A stretch of 64,000 nt of DNA from Chloroflexota bacterium (GCA_002722455.1 PBMB01000012.1:1-64000), one strand, 5' to 3'; positions 17,141-25,977 are shown, counted from the stretch's first letter. Made by a program: numbers and translations. Notes: generated by a model from the sequence alone, not told the origin.

Positions 17141-17264
17141 TTAATTTATTTTTAAAGAGAAAGAGTTATTTAGCTCTTTGCTTAACAGAGAATCAATTGA
17201 AGCAACAGCGTAACATCAACTTAAAAAACATAATAAGACTAGGCATCACACCTAGTCTTTTTTT
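17141..17264 (+). ncRNA. Candidate small RNA
   Basis: A promoter-terminator pair frames about 124 bases that contain no convincing protein frame. A 5' hairpin AAAGAG-TTATTTAG-CTCTTT is followed by an A-rich single-stranded part and the terminator AAGACTAGG-CATCACA-CCTAGTCTT plus T run (17235-17265). This is the layout of a trans-acting sRNA. The transcript start is inferred from the -10 box. Confidence 0.5.
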
Positions 17265-17284
17265 ATTAAAATCTTCCAAAATTA

Positions 17285-17313
17285 TTGTTTTACTTATCGT
17301 GCAATGCTATAAT
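17285..17313 (+). promoter_or_regulatory. Promoter of 17350
   Basis: TTGTTT, 17 bases, TATAAT. Confidence 0.7.
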
Positions 17314-17349
17314 TATGCAATTATTAAATTACTTTAAAAGGTTTAGTTT

Positions 17350-17970
17350 ATGTCTTATATGCAGAAAATCATCGTTAATCTTGGAGTCTCTCTTTTGGAA
17401 TTTGAAACTGATAAAGTTTATGTTGTTAGTTCCGAAAAAACACTTACACAAGAAGAAGCATTTAAAGTTGCAGTAGGCTTTGCTCAAACTTGTTATAAAA
17501 AGCTTTCTTTTAATGAGGAAGAAAAAGCTTTTACTGACGTTGACGGAGAAATCCTTATTAAAGTTACAGAAGTGAAAGTTCTAGATTCAGAAGACGGCTT
17601 TATATTTGAAGAGTTAGCACCTTCTTCTGTCATTCTTGCTGACATTGATTCTGTTGAACCCAATATGGTTGAAGTAGAAAAATATCTAAACTCTACAATT
17701 AACAAAGAACCAAAGCAAAATAAAGAATCGTCCAAGCCTTATATTGAAAAATTATTTGAAGATCAAGGCTGGAGTGTAAAACTAGTCAATGAAAAAGATA
17801 GATTATATAACTTATATATGGAACCGAATCATAAAGAAGAAGATCTTCATTCAACAAATCTAACTATTATCTCTTTGTATCTTGAGTATATTATGCTTGT
17901 TGAAAAAGTTAATGATTCCGAGCATGAAATTATTGTGAAAATCTTAAACGAGTTAGTAGCTGCAGAATAA
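17350..17970 (+). CDS. Hypothetical soluble protein
   Basis: A 206-residue acidic protein. The first 110 residues look alpha/beta, a linker rich in N, K, E and P follows (about 112-130), then a second small domain beginning YIEKLFEDQGWSVKLV. No family recognised. Single-gene unit with promoter and strong terminator. Confidence 0.8.
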   Translation: MSYMQKIIVNLGVSLLEFETDKVYVVSSEKTLTQEEAFKVAVGFAQTCYKKLSFNEEEKAFTDVDGEILIKVTEVKVLDSEDGFIFEELAPSSVILADIDSVEPNMVEVEKYLNSTINKEPKQNKESSKPYIEKLFEDQGWSVKLVNEKDRLYNLYMEPNHKEEDLHSTNLTIISLYLEYIMLVEKVNDSEHEIIVKILNELVAAE

Positions 17971-17983
17971 ATTAGATATTAAA

Positions 17984-18019
17984 GATAAAAAAGCTAGGGC
18001 GAAGTCTAGCTTTTTTATC
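17984..18019. terminator. Strong bidirectional terminator
   Basis: GATAAAAAAGCTAG and CTAGCTTTTTTATC form a perfect 14-bp stem between the convergent genes 17350 and 18063. Confidence 0.85.
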
Positions 18020-18062
18020 TTATCTTATATACTTTCTTCGTTTTTTTATTTTTGTCTCTTAT

Positions 18063-18437
18063 TTAGTAATCACAACCACTAGGAAACATATCTACCTTTA
18101 AAGAATATCCTGCTGTTTCCAGCAACAAGTATTTACCTTCATAAACACTATTCTCATAATGTATATCATCAGTTAGATAACTAGGCTTATTCTCAATATC
18201 TTTGTCAAAAATCTCTTTTGGAACAAAATCATGAGCTTTAACCATAAAAACATAAAAATCTTCAACCTTTTCTCTCAAAGCTTCTTTTCTTTCTCTAATC
18301 GCTTCTATTTTATCATCTATTCTTTTCTTTCTTGACGCTTCCATTTTGCGTAGTCTTCTAAAAGCAGGTCTTCTTTCTTTTTTCAATAATTTTTCTGTTA
18401 TAAATTCTGACAATGATAAATCGTCTTTATTTTCCAT
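18063..18437 (-). CDS. Hypothetical protein with basic helix
   Basis: A 124-residue protein with a highly basic central helix (RRPAFRRLRKMEASRKKR) followed by an alternating charged helix and a mixed C-terminal domain. AAAGGA precedes the ATG. A nucleic-acid-binding role is possible from the charge alone; no family recognised. Confidence 0.75.
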   Translation of the reverse strand: MENKDDLSLSEFITEKLLKKERRPAFRRLRKMEASRKKRIDDKIEAIRERKEALREKVEDFYVFMVKAHDFVPKEIFDKDIENKPSYLTDDIHYENSVYEGKYLLLETAGYSLKVDMFPSGCDY

Positions 18438-18514
18438 TTTAAAGTCCTTTTTTGTTCTTTATATTATTATACTACAATTAAAAAGTATTTATAATTTATG
18501 CTAAATTTGTAATT

Positions 18515-18543
18515 TGTAAACTTGATTTTTTTTTGTTATTATC
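18515..18543 (+). promoter_or_regulatory. Promoter of 18591, family-type
   Basis: TTGTAA, 17 T-rich bases ending TTTGT, TATTAT, then CGA. Near-identical in layout to 19511-19539. Confidence 0.75.
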
Positions 18544-18590
18544 GAAATCTTAAAAATAAAACAAAAAGTCAACTATTCAAAGAGAAAGCA

Positions 18591-19286
18591 ATGGATAAGT
18601 ATAAAAAAATAAACATTTTAGATCATAAGATTAGTAAATATACAAAGTTAAGAGATAAAATGAATCGCAGTTTAAATACTAATATCATCATTTTTCAATT
18701 TTCATTTGCGGTTTTATTTTTTTATATGCTTCTAGCAATTCTGTTTAGATTCTATTTTCTTTTTGCTCAGACTTCTCTTTTTGAAGTATCTATTGTTGAA
18801 GTATTTGCTGTAAAAATTTTCTTTTTTATTTTTGCTTTATCTTGTTATGGTTTTATTGCTCATAAATTGTACTTTATTATCGAGCGTTATTTAAAGAATA
18901 AAACAAATAAAGCAAAAAAAATCAAGACGGCTATGTTGAATATAACGAGGCTTTCTAAAGAAAAAGAATCTGAGCTTTCTTTATTTACAGAACTCGACTT
19001 TAATGACATTGAAAATAAATTAAAAAACAAGGCTACAATAGATAAGGCGATTTTGTTATTTAATCAAAAAGAAAACCCTTATTTAAATGATCAAAATATT
19101 TTTTTTGACAAAGTTTTAAAAGAATTCAGAAGTGGTATATCATTAAGTTATGATCAAGCTATTACACTTGAAAATTTTAAAAAATACTACAATAAACAAA
19201 TAATTGAAGAAAATAATAAAGCACGAAAAGGTAAGTTGTCTATTATTTCTAAACAAAATAAAGAATTTGTAATGGAGAATGAATAA
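18591..19286 (+). CDS. Bilobed coiled-coil membrane family, two helices
   Basis: 231 residues: charged N-terminus 1-28, helices at about 31-58 and 70-95, then a long charged region and the tail FVMENE. The C-terminal part (FFDKVLKEFRSGISLSYDQA) aligns with the 19563 protein (ATFKKLLSREVLSREERD). The ATG at 18591 follows AGAGAAAG; an ATG upstream at 18522 falls inside the promoter. Confidence 0.8.
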   Translation: MDKYKKINILDHKISKYTKLRDKMNRSLNTNIIIFQFSFAVLFFYMLLAILFRFYFLFAQTSLFEVSIVEVFAVKIFFFIFALSCYGFIAHKLYFIIERYLKNKTNKAKKIKTAMLNITRLSKEKESELSLFTELDFNDIENKLKNKATIDKAILLFNQKENPYLNDQNIFFDKVLKEFRSGISLSYDQAITLENFKKYYNKQIIEENNKARKGKLSIISKQNKEFVMENE

Positions 19287-19298
19287 CCTTATGGATAA

Positions 19299-19493
19299 TT
19301 GAAAAATGTGCTATTGAAAAACTTAGGTTAGAAATATTAGATAAAGCACATGACCCAAGAAAAGAGAAGTCATAAGATTTTTGGAAGAATATGATAAAGA
19401 AGTCCAACGAATAAAAGAAATAAGAAAGAGCGATAGACTTAATAAAATAAAAGAAAAGAAAAGAAAAATATGCATTGTTTAGTTAATGATTAA
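19299..19493 (+). pseudogene. Decayed C-terminal fragment of a membrane-family gene
   Basis: Between two intact members lie broken frames of family-like sequence: one reads IEKCAIEKLRLEILDKAHD, then after a frame change RFLEEYDKEVQRIKEIRK, running to KICIV. Just after IV, five extra bases (TAGTT) separate it from AAT-GAT-TAA, so the original end was probably IVND, the family tail. There is no membrane part left. A dead paralogue is the simplest reading. Confidence 0.6.
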
Positions 19494-19510
19494 TATGCAA
19501 TATTTGTAAT

Positions 19511-19539
19511 TTGAAATATGTCTTTTTATTTGTTAATAT
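19511..19539 (+). promoter_or_regulatory. Promoter of 19563, family-type
   Basis: TTGAAA, 17 bases ending TTTGT, TAATAT, then CGA. It overlaps the ATG at 19518 and so rules that codon out as a start. Confidence 0.75.
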
Positions 19540-19562
19540 CGAGAAAACAAAAGAGGCAACTT

Positions 19563-20231
19563 GTGGATAACGTCGAAAAAATAAAGAAAATAGAAGATGA
19601 ATTAAAAAAGAAAGATAGGCAAATTAAAAAAATAAATAAAATATTAAAAAAAATTGACAAAAATTTTTTATTGTTTTTGTCTATTCCTATTTTTGTTTTT
19701 GCTTTTTTTATTCCTGCAATTATTATTACTCAGATAACGCCTCCTTTAAATCCTATCATTAATATGGTAATTTGGCTTATTTTTCTTATTATTGCTGGTT
19801 TTATTGCTATCCAAATTCAAGAAAAGATTCTTTCCAAACATAAGGGCTATCAAAAAACAATCAAAATCTTCCGCACAATAAAAGAAAAAAAGAATTTATT
19901 AATAAAAGAAAAAAAAATATTACTTAACCAATTAAAAGCAGAAGACTTTTTTAACATTAAAGAACGAATCAAAAATGTTTCACTTATTGACGAAATGGTT
20001 CACTCTTTTGAAACACGGTCACAAATAAGAACTGAATCTGAAATCTTACACGCTACGTTCAAAAAGTTATTAAGTAGAGAAGTGCTATCCAGAGAAGAAC
20101 GAGATGGTATACACAAATTACTTGATTTATATGAAAAAGAGAAAGATATGTACATAGATCAAACTAGAGAAGAAAGAATAAAAAAAATAGTAAAAACAAA
20201 AGAAAATATTGTAAATATAGAGAACGAATAA
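19563..20231 (+). CDS. Bilobed coiled-coil membrane family, two helices
   Basis: 222 residues from GTG 19563, preceded by AAGAGG. Coiled coil 1-32, helices at about 35-57 and 65-84, long charged C-terminal helix, tail NIENE. The start MDNVEKIKKI resembles MDKYKKINIL of the 18591 protein, and the promoters are alike, so the two arose by duplication. The next paralogue begins at the base after its stop. Confidence 0.8.
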   Translation: MDNVEKIKKIEDELKKKDRQIKKINKILKKIDKNFLLFLSIPIFVFAFFIPAIIITQITPPLNPIINMVIWLIFLIIAGFIAIQIQEKILSKHKGYQKTIKIFRTIKEKKNLLIKEKKILLNQLKAEDFFNIKERIKNVSLIDEMVHSFETRSQIRTESEILHATFKKLLSREVLSREERDGIHKLLDLYEKEKDMYIDQTREERIKKIVKTKENIVNIENE

Positions 20232-20831
20232 ATGGAAGAATATAAAATATTAAAAAAATCGAGAGCATTTAATAGGCTTTCTAAATTAAACCTTTTACTA
20301 GATAATAGAAAAAAACAAAAAGATAATCTGCCTGACCTTTTTATTACTAATTTTCTTTACTCTGCTTTTATTTATCTTTTTTTTGCTGGTTCTGTCTTGT
20401 TTTTTATTTTATATAGTAATGTTATGAGTAAAGACATTATTAGTGTTTTTTTTAAGATATATTATTCAGGCACTGTTTTTATTCATATCTTACTTAATAT
20501 TTCTATTGTTTATGCTTATTTATCCATAAATAAAAAAATCAAAAAACTTAAAAATAAAAAGAATAGATTTCATAATGCTTATATTATTAAAGAAGATAAA
20601 ATTGATGCCTATTTAGAAGAATTAAAGCTTATTGAAGACAAAGAACTTGCAAAAATTAATATGAAATTTTTAGATTATCTAAAAGAAACAAAAGAAAATC
20701 AACTTCATAAAATAAAAAAACGAGATTTAAAATATAAAAAAGAAGCTATCTATAATATATTAGAGCTGGAAACTGAATTTAAAAAGAAAACAGAAGACAT
20801 TGAAGAAAAATATATCGTTATCAACGAATAA
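20232..20831 (+). CDS. Bilobed coiled-coil membrane family, two helices
   Basis: 199 residues: basic N-terminus, helices at about 38-62 and 77-97, then charged helices (YLEELKLIEDKELAKIN) and the tail KYIVINE. The ATG directly follows the stop of the 19563 gene with no gap, so translation is coupled. Confidence 0.8.
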   Translation: MEEYKILKKSRAFNRLSKLNLLLDNRKKQKDNLPDLFITNFLYSAFIYLFFAGSVLFFILYSNVMSKDIISVFFKIYYSGTVFIHILLNISIVYAYLSINKKIKKLKNKKNRFHNAYIIKEDKIDAYLEELKLIEDKELAKINMKFLDYLKETKENQLHKIKKRDLKYKKEAIYNILELETEFKKKTEDIEEKYIVINE

Positions 20832-20904
20832 TATTGAAAAAAACATAAGGTATTTGCATTTGAAATTGTACTTGAAAACATTAATCATGAAGGTGTCTTC
20901 ATAA

Positions 20905-21542
20905 ATGAATAATAACAAAGAAAAAACTATTGAAAAAATTAATTTAATGACAAAGAAAATTAATTCTCTGAACAAGATTCATTTAAAAAAAATAACCCCT
21001 TTTCTAGAAAAACAAAAAAAAATAAAGCTTATATTTTTTTGTTTTATCACTCCTTTTGCTTGTGTGCTTTTTTTTCATTATTTTGAAGTTTTTTATCTTC
21101 TACTTCTTTATCCTTTTTTTATCGGTTTTGTCTTGCTCCATGCTTTTTTTAATTTTTTTCCTCAGATCTTTTCAAAAAGTGCTAGGCGTAATTATTCACT
21201 TGACAAGAAAATAAAAAAAGAAATAAATCGTTTAGAAGTAGAAAAAAAATCTTTATTATTTGAATTAAAAAATAATGATATTTTATTCTTTTCAGAAAAA
21301 GGGATTGATGAGAAAAGTATAGACGTTATTCTTGAAAAAGAATTTAGAGAACAACACGCAGATCTTTTCCTTATTATCGAAAAAATTTCCGACGAATTGG
21401 ATTTTTCTGAACGCCGTACTTTTAAAAAACATTGGATAATGAACTTAAGAATCATTTAAAAAACAACAAAAAAGAAAAGTTTTTAAAACTGAAAAATAGA
21501 ATAGAGGATAAAGCAGTAAACTTTCAGATTGAAAATGAATAA
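20905..21542 (+). pseudogene. Membrane-family gene with a frameshift at an A6 run
   Basis: The first frame (20905-21459) gives coiled coil, helices at about 41-60 and 62-85, and a charged region that stops abnormally at WIMNLRII. In the -1 frame the sequence stays open from 21432 to 21542 and reads LDNELKNHLKNNKKEKF to QIENE, exactly the family tail. The shift must lie at or near TTTTAAAAAAC (21421-21430). Either the gene is freshly broken, the read has an indel, or ribosomes slip at A6. Confidence 0.7.
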
Positions 21543-21571
21543 CTGTTACAAGGTTTAAAAATTGATTCTTA

Positions 21572-21600
21572 ACCTTTTTTTTATTATAATGTTTGTATAA
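21572..21600 (+). promoter_or_regulatory. Promoter of 21625
   Basis: TTGATT, 17 bases, TATAAT. Confidence 0.75.
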
Positions 21601-21624
21601 ACAAAATAAAAAAAGGTGAGCACT

Positions 21625-22542
21625 ATGCAATTAAAAGGTCAAGATGTTAACAAAGCTGAATTTGTTGATTATTTCTTACCTCATTTTCCAGAAATTGAAT
21701 CAAAATTTAAAGATAAAGATAAATGTAAAATGTATACGAACCGTTTCGATTTTGAACCAAAAGTATTGGATAAGGTTTACCAACTTTTGAAAGCAAATTT
21801 AGCTCCTAGTGGTTTTGAGTTTAACTATATTGCTGAATGTAACCTTTGTGAATTGAGCAATAACATTAATATTGAAGTAAATGAGTATTCTCTTTTTAAT
21901 AATGAACTACAAGATTATATGAAAAAAACTTGGACTGATTATTTCCATTTTAAAATAAGATCTCGTAGAGACCTATCAGAAGCACCACCATTATTCTATT
22001 ACCCTATTGAAGATTTTATTATTTCATATTTAGAGTATGAGGAAGCAAAAGAAGATAAAGATTTTATTTCAAAAGAAGAATTTCAAGAAGCGGAAGACGG
22101 GTATTTATCAGCAGCCGCAGCAGTAATGACATACTGTAGCACATTTTCTGTTACTCACAGTGACGACCCAGAGACAGAAGAAAGTTTGAATAGTGTCGTA
22201 AATGATATTTTATTAGATAATGACAATCTTGAGGATATGTTCCTATTTAATAAAGGGGAGCGTATCTCTGATAAAGAACTTGATTACATTAAAAAGTATT
22301 CATTAGAGATTAATTTGGAAACTTATGTAAAAGAATATAAGATTACAAGAAAATCAAGAATCTTTTATCATGACGTTAGAGAGTGTTTTGTCCATTACTA
22401 TACAGATGCATTAGCAGATAACATGCCTGTTCAAATGTATGACGACAAGGATTATCATAGTGCAGAAGAACTTTATCATATCTTTGAACACGCTGAGATA
22501 CATGGAATTAAGAATTTTGGTATTAGTTTAATCAAACGCTAG
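21625..22542 (+). CDS. Hypothetical acidic soluble protein
   Basis: A 305-residue acidic protein with no membrane segment; two cysteines close together near residue 70 (ECNLCEL) are notable. No family recognised. The ATG at 21625 is chosen because AAAGGTGAG precedes it by a normal distance; GTG at 21616 overlaps that site. Single-gene unit with promoter and strong terminator. Confidence 0.8.
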   Translation: MQLKGQDVNKAEFVDYFLPHFPEIESKFKDKDKCKMYTNRFDFEPKVLDKVYQLLKANLAPSGFEFNYIAECNLCELSNNINIEVNEYSLFNNELQDYMKKTWTDYFHFKIRSRRDLSEAPPLFYYPIEDFIISYLEYEEAKEDKDFISKEEFQEAEDGYLSAAAAVMTYCSTFSVTHSDDPETEESLNSVVNDILLDNDNLEDMFLFNKGERISDKELDYIKKYSLEINLETYVKEYKITRKSRIFYHDVRECFVHYYTDALADNMPVQMYDDKDYHSAEELYHIFEHAEIHGIKNFGISLIKR

Positions 22543-22563
22543 ATTGATTATAATTAAAAATAA

Positions 22564-22596
22564 AAAAGCACAGACTTCGGTCTGTGCTTTCTTTTT
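22564..22596. terminator. Strong bidirectional terminator
   Basis: AAAGCACAGAC-TTCG-GTCTGTGCTTT, 11-bp stem with UUCG loop, between convergent genes. Confidence 0.9.
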
Positions 22597-22603
22597 TGTC
22601 TTT

Positions 22604-23554
22604 TTAAGAGAATATTAATCCTTTTACGTCAGATAAGCTTATTATTCCTTTCACATTCCCTTCTTCGTCAGCCACCACTGATATATGAGCACCAGATTTT
22701 TGTAGTTTTCTTGCTAAGGTTGTTACGTCTGTATTCAAGTCTACGATTGGAACAGGGTGCATTATTTTAGAAAACGGAATATCTGCGTCTTCCTTAATAA
22801 TCTTTGTTAATGCTTTCGCTCTAAAAAACATTCCTACTGGCTTACCTTCATCATTTGTTAATATAATTCTTCTATATTTACAATCAATCAAGTCGTCTTT
22901 TCTATCTATGATTTTATCGCCTACATTCATAGATACTATATTTTCTTCCTCAATAAGAATATCAGCCGTTTTTGCTTTAAGATCGATTATATTCTTCATA
23001 ATCTTTTCTTCTTCGTTACGAATGATTCCTGTCTTTTTAGCCGTAGTTAATAAATGCATTAACTCTTCAACTTGCATTTTGTCTTTTTCATTTTTAGAGC
23101 TGTTGTTTAAGAAGCCATTTACCATATTTACAAATGGAGACAGTATTGTTGTAAAAACAATTATTGGTGATCCTATTATTTTCAATATATTCTCAGGGTT
23201 TTGTGCTGCATAAATCTTTGGCTTTATTTCACTAAATAATAACATTGCTATTGTTAGTGTTCCAAGAAATATTGAATAATCTTCTGCACTATATAAATTA
23301 ATTGCGATAGAACCTACAAACATTGAACCACCGATATTAACTAATGTATTTAACATTATAATCGCTGATAAAAACTTATCTTTGTTTTCTACGAACTTTT
23401 TTAGCTTTTTAAATAACTTTTCATTGCTGTTTGCGTATTTTTGAATTGAAATCTCCGTTAGTGCTACTATACTTGCCTCCGCAAGAGAGCAAAACGCAGA
23501 TAGTAAGCCTAACGATATTGCAATAGTATATAGAACAATCATTTCATTTGTCAT
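22604..23554 (-). CDS. CNNM/CorB-type transporter (DUF21 plus CBS pair)
   Basis: 316 residues. An N-terminal DUF21 membrane domain (about 1-160) carries CSLAEASIVAL in the first helix and FSEIKPKIYA, the usual E-I-x-P-K motif. A cytosolic CBS pair follows (about 190-316, ending GIISLSDVKGLI). This family exports Mg2+ or other divalent ions and is gated by nucleotide binding to the CBS domains; metal specificity cannot be read here. There is no C-terminal CorC/HlyC domain, so it is a short form. GGGGG ribosome-binding site. Promoter with operator-like repeats upstream. Confidence 0.85.
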   Translation of the reverse strand: MTNEMIVLYTIAISLGLLSAFCSLAEASIVALTEISIQKYANSNEKLFKKLKKFVENKDKFLSAIIMLNTLVNIGGSMFVGSIAINLYSAEDYSIFLGTLTIAMLLFSEIKPKIYAAQNPENILKIIGSPIIVFTTILSPFVNMVNGFLNNSSKNEKDKMQVEELMHLLTTAKKTGIIRNEEEKIMKNIIDLKAKTADILIEEENIVSMNVGDKIIDRKDDLIDCKYRRIILTNDEGKPVGMFFRAKALTKIIKEDADIPFSKIMHPVPIVDLNTDVTTLARKLQKSGAHISVVADEEGNVKGIISLSDVKGLIFS

Positions 23555-23596
23555 ATTTTTACCCCCTTTGTTAGTTGTTTTTAATTATTTGATTAT

Positions 23597-23625
23597 ATTA
23601 TACACTAAAATGTCACTAAAGTGAA
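23597..23625 (-). promoter_or_regulatory. Promoter and operator of the CNNM gene
   Basis: On the minus strand TTCACT, 17 bases, TATAAT. The -35 box overlaps a 12-base inverted repeat, TCACT-AA-AGTGA (23613-23624), and TTTAGTG occurs twice in the spacer region, a typical repressor or activator site. Confidence 0.6.
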
Positions 23626-23685
23626 GGGTTTTTTGTTAGAAAGTTGTTTTTTTAAGGCTTTTGAGTTCTTTTTTGTTTTTGTTTC

Positions 23686-24870
23686 TTATTTTTGATTGTT
23701 TATCTCTTCAAGACGTATTTCTAATTCTGACAGTATATATTTACCTATCGTTATCATTCTTTGACAATAATTGTTGGATACGACAATACAATTGCTTCTA
23801 TATCTGTCATTTTTTATAATCCCACTATAAAGCATTTCTATTTGTTCATTAGAAGATTTAGGCTTTTCTCTTATATAAAAAAGGTGATTAAAATCCACCA
23901 TTCTTTTAAAAACTTCAGGATCTATTGTTGTCACTATTTCTTCTGGTATAAATAGGTGTGTATGTAATATCTTTTCGTTTCTAAATTCTATTGTAAAATC
24001 AAAAAGAACGTCTTCATATTCTATAAAAAAATTACGTTCTGTTTTTCTAGTCAAATTTGAATTTCTTTCATTAAATGTTGAAGTTGTATTTACTAAGTTT
24101 TTTCTTAATAAAAATATAGCCATTTCATAATCATCGCTATCATTTATATGGATAATATATATCTTAGCATCTTCTTCGTTGTCTATGTTGTTAAAATTTA
24201 TTATTCTTTGCTGCCTTTCCAATTCTGTATATTTATAGAAAAAACTTTTAGGGATTTCTTTATAATCTCTTGCTTTTTCTTCTCCATTAATTTCAGCGAT
24301 ATCATTATATGTATCAACAAGAAGTCTTTTCAAAACTTCTTCATTATCACTGTTTCCTAAATCATTAAGAACAATACGTTTAAAACCATTTAACATTCCT
24401 ATTCTTTCGAAAAAATTATAAGACAATACTTTTAAAAGATGATGAGTGTATTCGTCACTTTCATGCTCTTTTTCTATTAATTCTCTTATTTTTCTTGATT
24501 CATAAAAGCTTAAATCCAATAGGATTGCCTCTGTTCTATTCTTAAAGCTTAAAGGTAAGTTTTTAATGTCTTTTACTACCTTTATTTCAGTTCTTTTACA
24601 GCCATTCTTTTCTAATTCATTTATTATGTCTTCTGGATCGACACTTTTTGTAAATATATAACTCTTATAATTTTCGTCCAATATCATATCTTTGTTTAAT
24701 GCAAATGATTCACGATAGTTGTCCTTCAGTTTACCAATACATAAACTATTGTAAGAGGCGTCACTAGACAATATATAATCATTTTTTATATAGGAATACT
24801 TTGATTTCTGCATGTTACAGATAGAGAAATAAGGTTTATTTAATTTATTGAACTCTAATATTTTAGTCAC
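23686..24870 (-). CDS. Hypothetical protein, GTG start
   Basis: A 394-residue soluble protein of mixed alpha/beta character. GTG at 24870 follows GAGGA by seven bases. No domain recognised; the segment ERNFFIEYEDVLFDFTIEF suggests a beta sheet, and there is no signal peptide or membrane helix. It stands alone on the minus strand among plus-strand genes. Confidence 0.75.
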   Translation of the reverse strand: MTKILEFNKLNKPYFSICNMQKSKYSYIKNDYILSSDASYNSLCIGKLKDNYRESFALNKDMILDENYKSYIFTKSVDPEDIINELEKNGCKRTEIKVVKDIKNLPLSFKNRTEAILLDLSFYESRKIRELIEKEHESDEYTHHLLKVLSYNFFERIGMLNGFKRIVLNDLGNSDNEEVLKRLLVDTYNDIAEINGEEKARDYKEIPKSFFYKYTELERQQRIINFNNIDNEEDAKIYIIHINDSDDYEMAIFLLRKNLVNTTSTFNERNSNLTRKTERNFFIEYEDVLFDFTIEFRNEKILHTHLFIPEEIVTTIDPEVFKRMVDFNHLFYIREKPKSSNEQIEMLYSGIIKNDRYRSNCIVVSNNYCQRMITIGKYILSELEIRLEEINNQK

Positions 24871-24982
24871 TATTCGTCTTCCTCTTTTTCCTTTTTTATA
24901 AATAGTTTCTTAGGATTGAAAAATTGTCCTTTTTATTCATTTCGATTATCTTTTTTTTAATTTAAAAAGTCAATTATTTCTA

Positions 24983-25011
24983 TTGATTTTTTTGTTTTTA
25001 TTTGTTAATTT
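24983..25011 (+). promoter_or_regulatory. Promoter of 25062, family-type
   Basis: TTGATT, 17 bases ending TTTGT, TAATTT. Confidence 0.6.
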
Positions 25012-25061
25012 CTTTTGATTAGAAAAACAACAACTAGAATAACGTTTTAAAAAGGATTGAA

Positions 25062-25577
25062 ATGAGTGATTTAAATAAATTAAGTAAACAGTTAAGATTA
25101 AAAAAACGTTATCTTTGTTTTATTGAAAAAATCAATGAGAAAAAACCGATTAAAGAACTCTCTATGACGTTCTCTATCCCTTTATTCTTAATTTTTGTTT
25201 TTTCTTCTCTTTTTTCGCTTGACCCACAATATTTCTTTTGTATTCCTATCGCTTTGTTGAGCTTTTCAATTATGGCAGCACGAAATATATTTAATTATCA
25301 ATCTGACAAAAAGATTAAAAAACTTGAAAAACAAATTGACCTTATCGATAAAGAATTAAAAAAACATAATATTGAAAAATTATTTGAAGAATTAAAAGTC
25401 GAAGGGATTAATGAAGTTCCTTATGAAGTCTCTGAATTTATCTTATTACAAAAAAAAACAATGTTAGATAAAGAAATGTATAAAACTGATATGAATATTG
25501 TTTTTGAATCCGTCCTTATATTGGAACAAATGAAAGAGTTGAAAATGCAAAAAGAAAATAAAATTATAAATGATTAA
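25062..25577 (+). CDS. Bilobed coiled-coil membrane family, two helices
   Basis: 171 residues: basic N-terminus, helices at about 35-53 and 57-73, coiled coil (KIKKLEKQIDLIDKELKK), then LFEELKVEGIN, EFILLQKKT, ESVLILEQ and the tail KIIND. Clear relative of the 15846 protein (LFDELKRTD, DIINRKK, VVILED). Confidence 0.8.
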   Translation: MSDLNKLSKQLRLKKRYLCFIEKINEKKPIKELSMTFSIPLFLIFVFSSLFSLDPQYFFCIPIALLSFSIMAARNIFNYQSDKKIKKLEKQIDLIDKELKKHNIEKLFEELKVEGINEVPYEVSEFILLQKKTMLDKEMYKTDMNIVFESVLILEQMKELKMQKENKIIND

Positions 25578-25601
25578 TATCGCATTTTAATCCTTATTTT
25601 A

Positions 25602-25630
25602 TTGAGACCTCTCTTTTCTTAGGTTATACT
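25602..25630 (+). promoter_or_regulatory. Promoter of 25660
   Basis: TTGAGA, 17 bases, TATACT. Confidence 0.75.
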
Positions 25631-25659
25631 GGTTATATCTTAAATAAAAGGGAAAGAAA

Positions 25660-25959
25660 ATGAAAAATCAAGTTGTTTTAGATTACCTTAAAAAAAATAC
25701 ATTTAAATATAAAGGTGACGTTGTAGACTTTAATGTTACAGAAATTAGCTATTCATATGCCATTGCTGACGAAATCTATTTTCGTGCCTACATTGATTCA
25801 GACGTTCTGGATTCAAATTTTTTGATCGTTTATGGTATCGTTGATAAAGAAATTAAAAAGATTGTCCCTCACACTTCTGATTTTGATTCAAAAGTTAAAG
25901 AATATAAAAATTGCACTTCTTGTTATATTATGAATATTGACGGATTAGAGGTCGCTTAA
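25660..25959 (+). CDS. Hypothetical small soluble protein
   Basis: A 99-residue acidic protein, probably mostly beta, with two cysteines (NCTSC) near the end. Own promoter and terminator. No family recognised. Confidence 0.75.
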   Translation: MKNQVVLDYLKKNTFKYKGDVVDFNVTEISYSYAIADEIYFRAYIDSDVLDSNFLIVYGIVDKEIKKIVPHTSDFDSKVKEYKNCTSCYIMNIDGLEVA

Positions 25960-25977
25960 TTTATAATATGTTATTTG

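Noticed and set aside
19518-19562. ATG 19518 as start of the 19563 gene
   Set aside because: It lies inside a TTGAAA-17-TAATAT promoter; the GTG at 19563 has AAGAGG upstream and a start like that of its paralogue.
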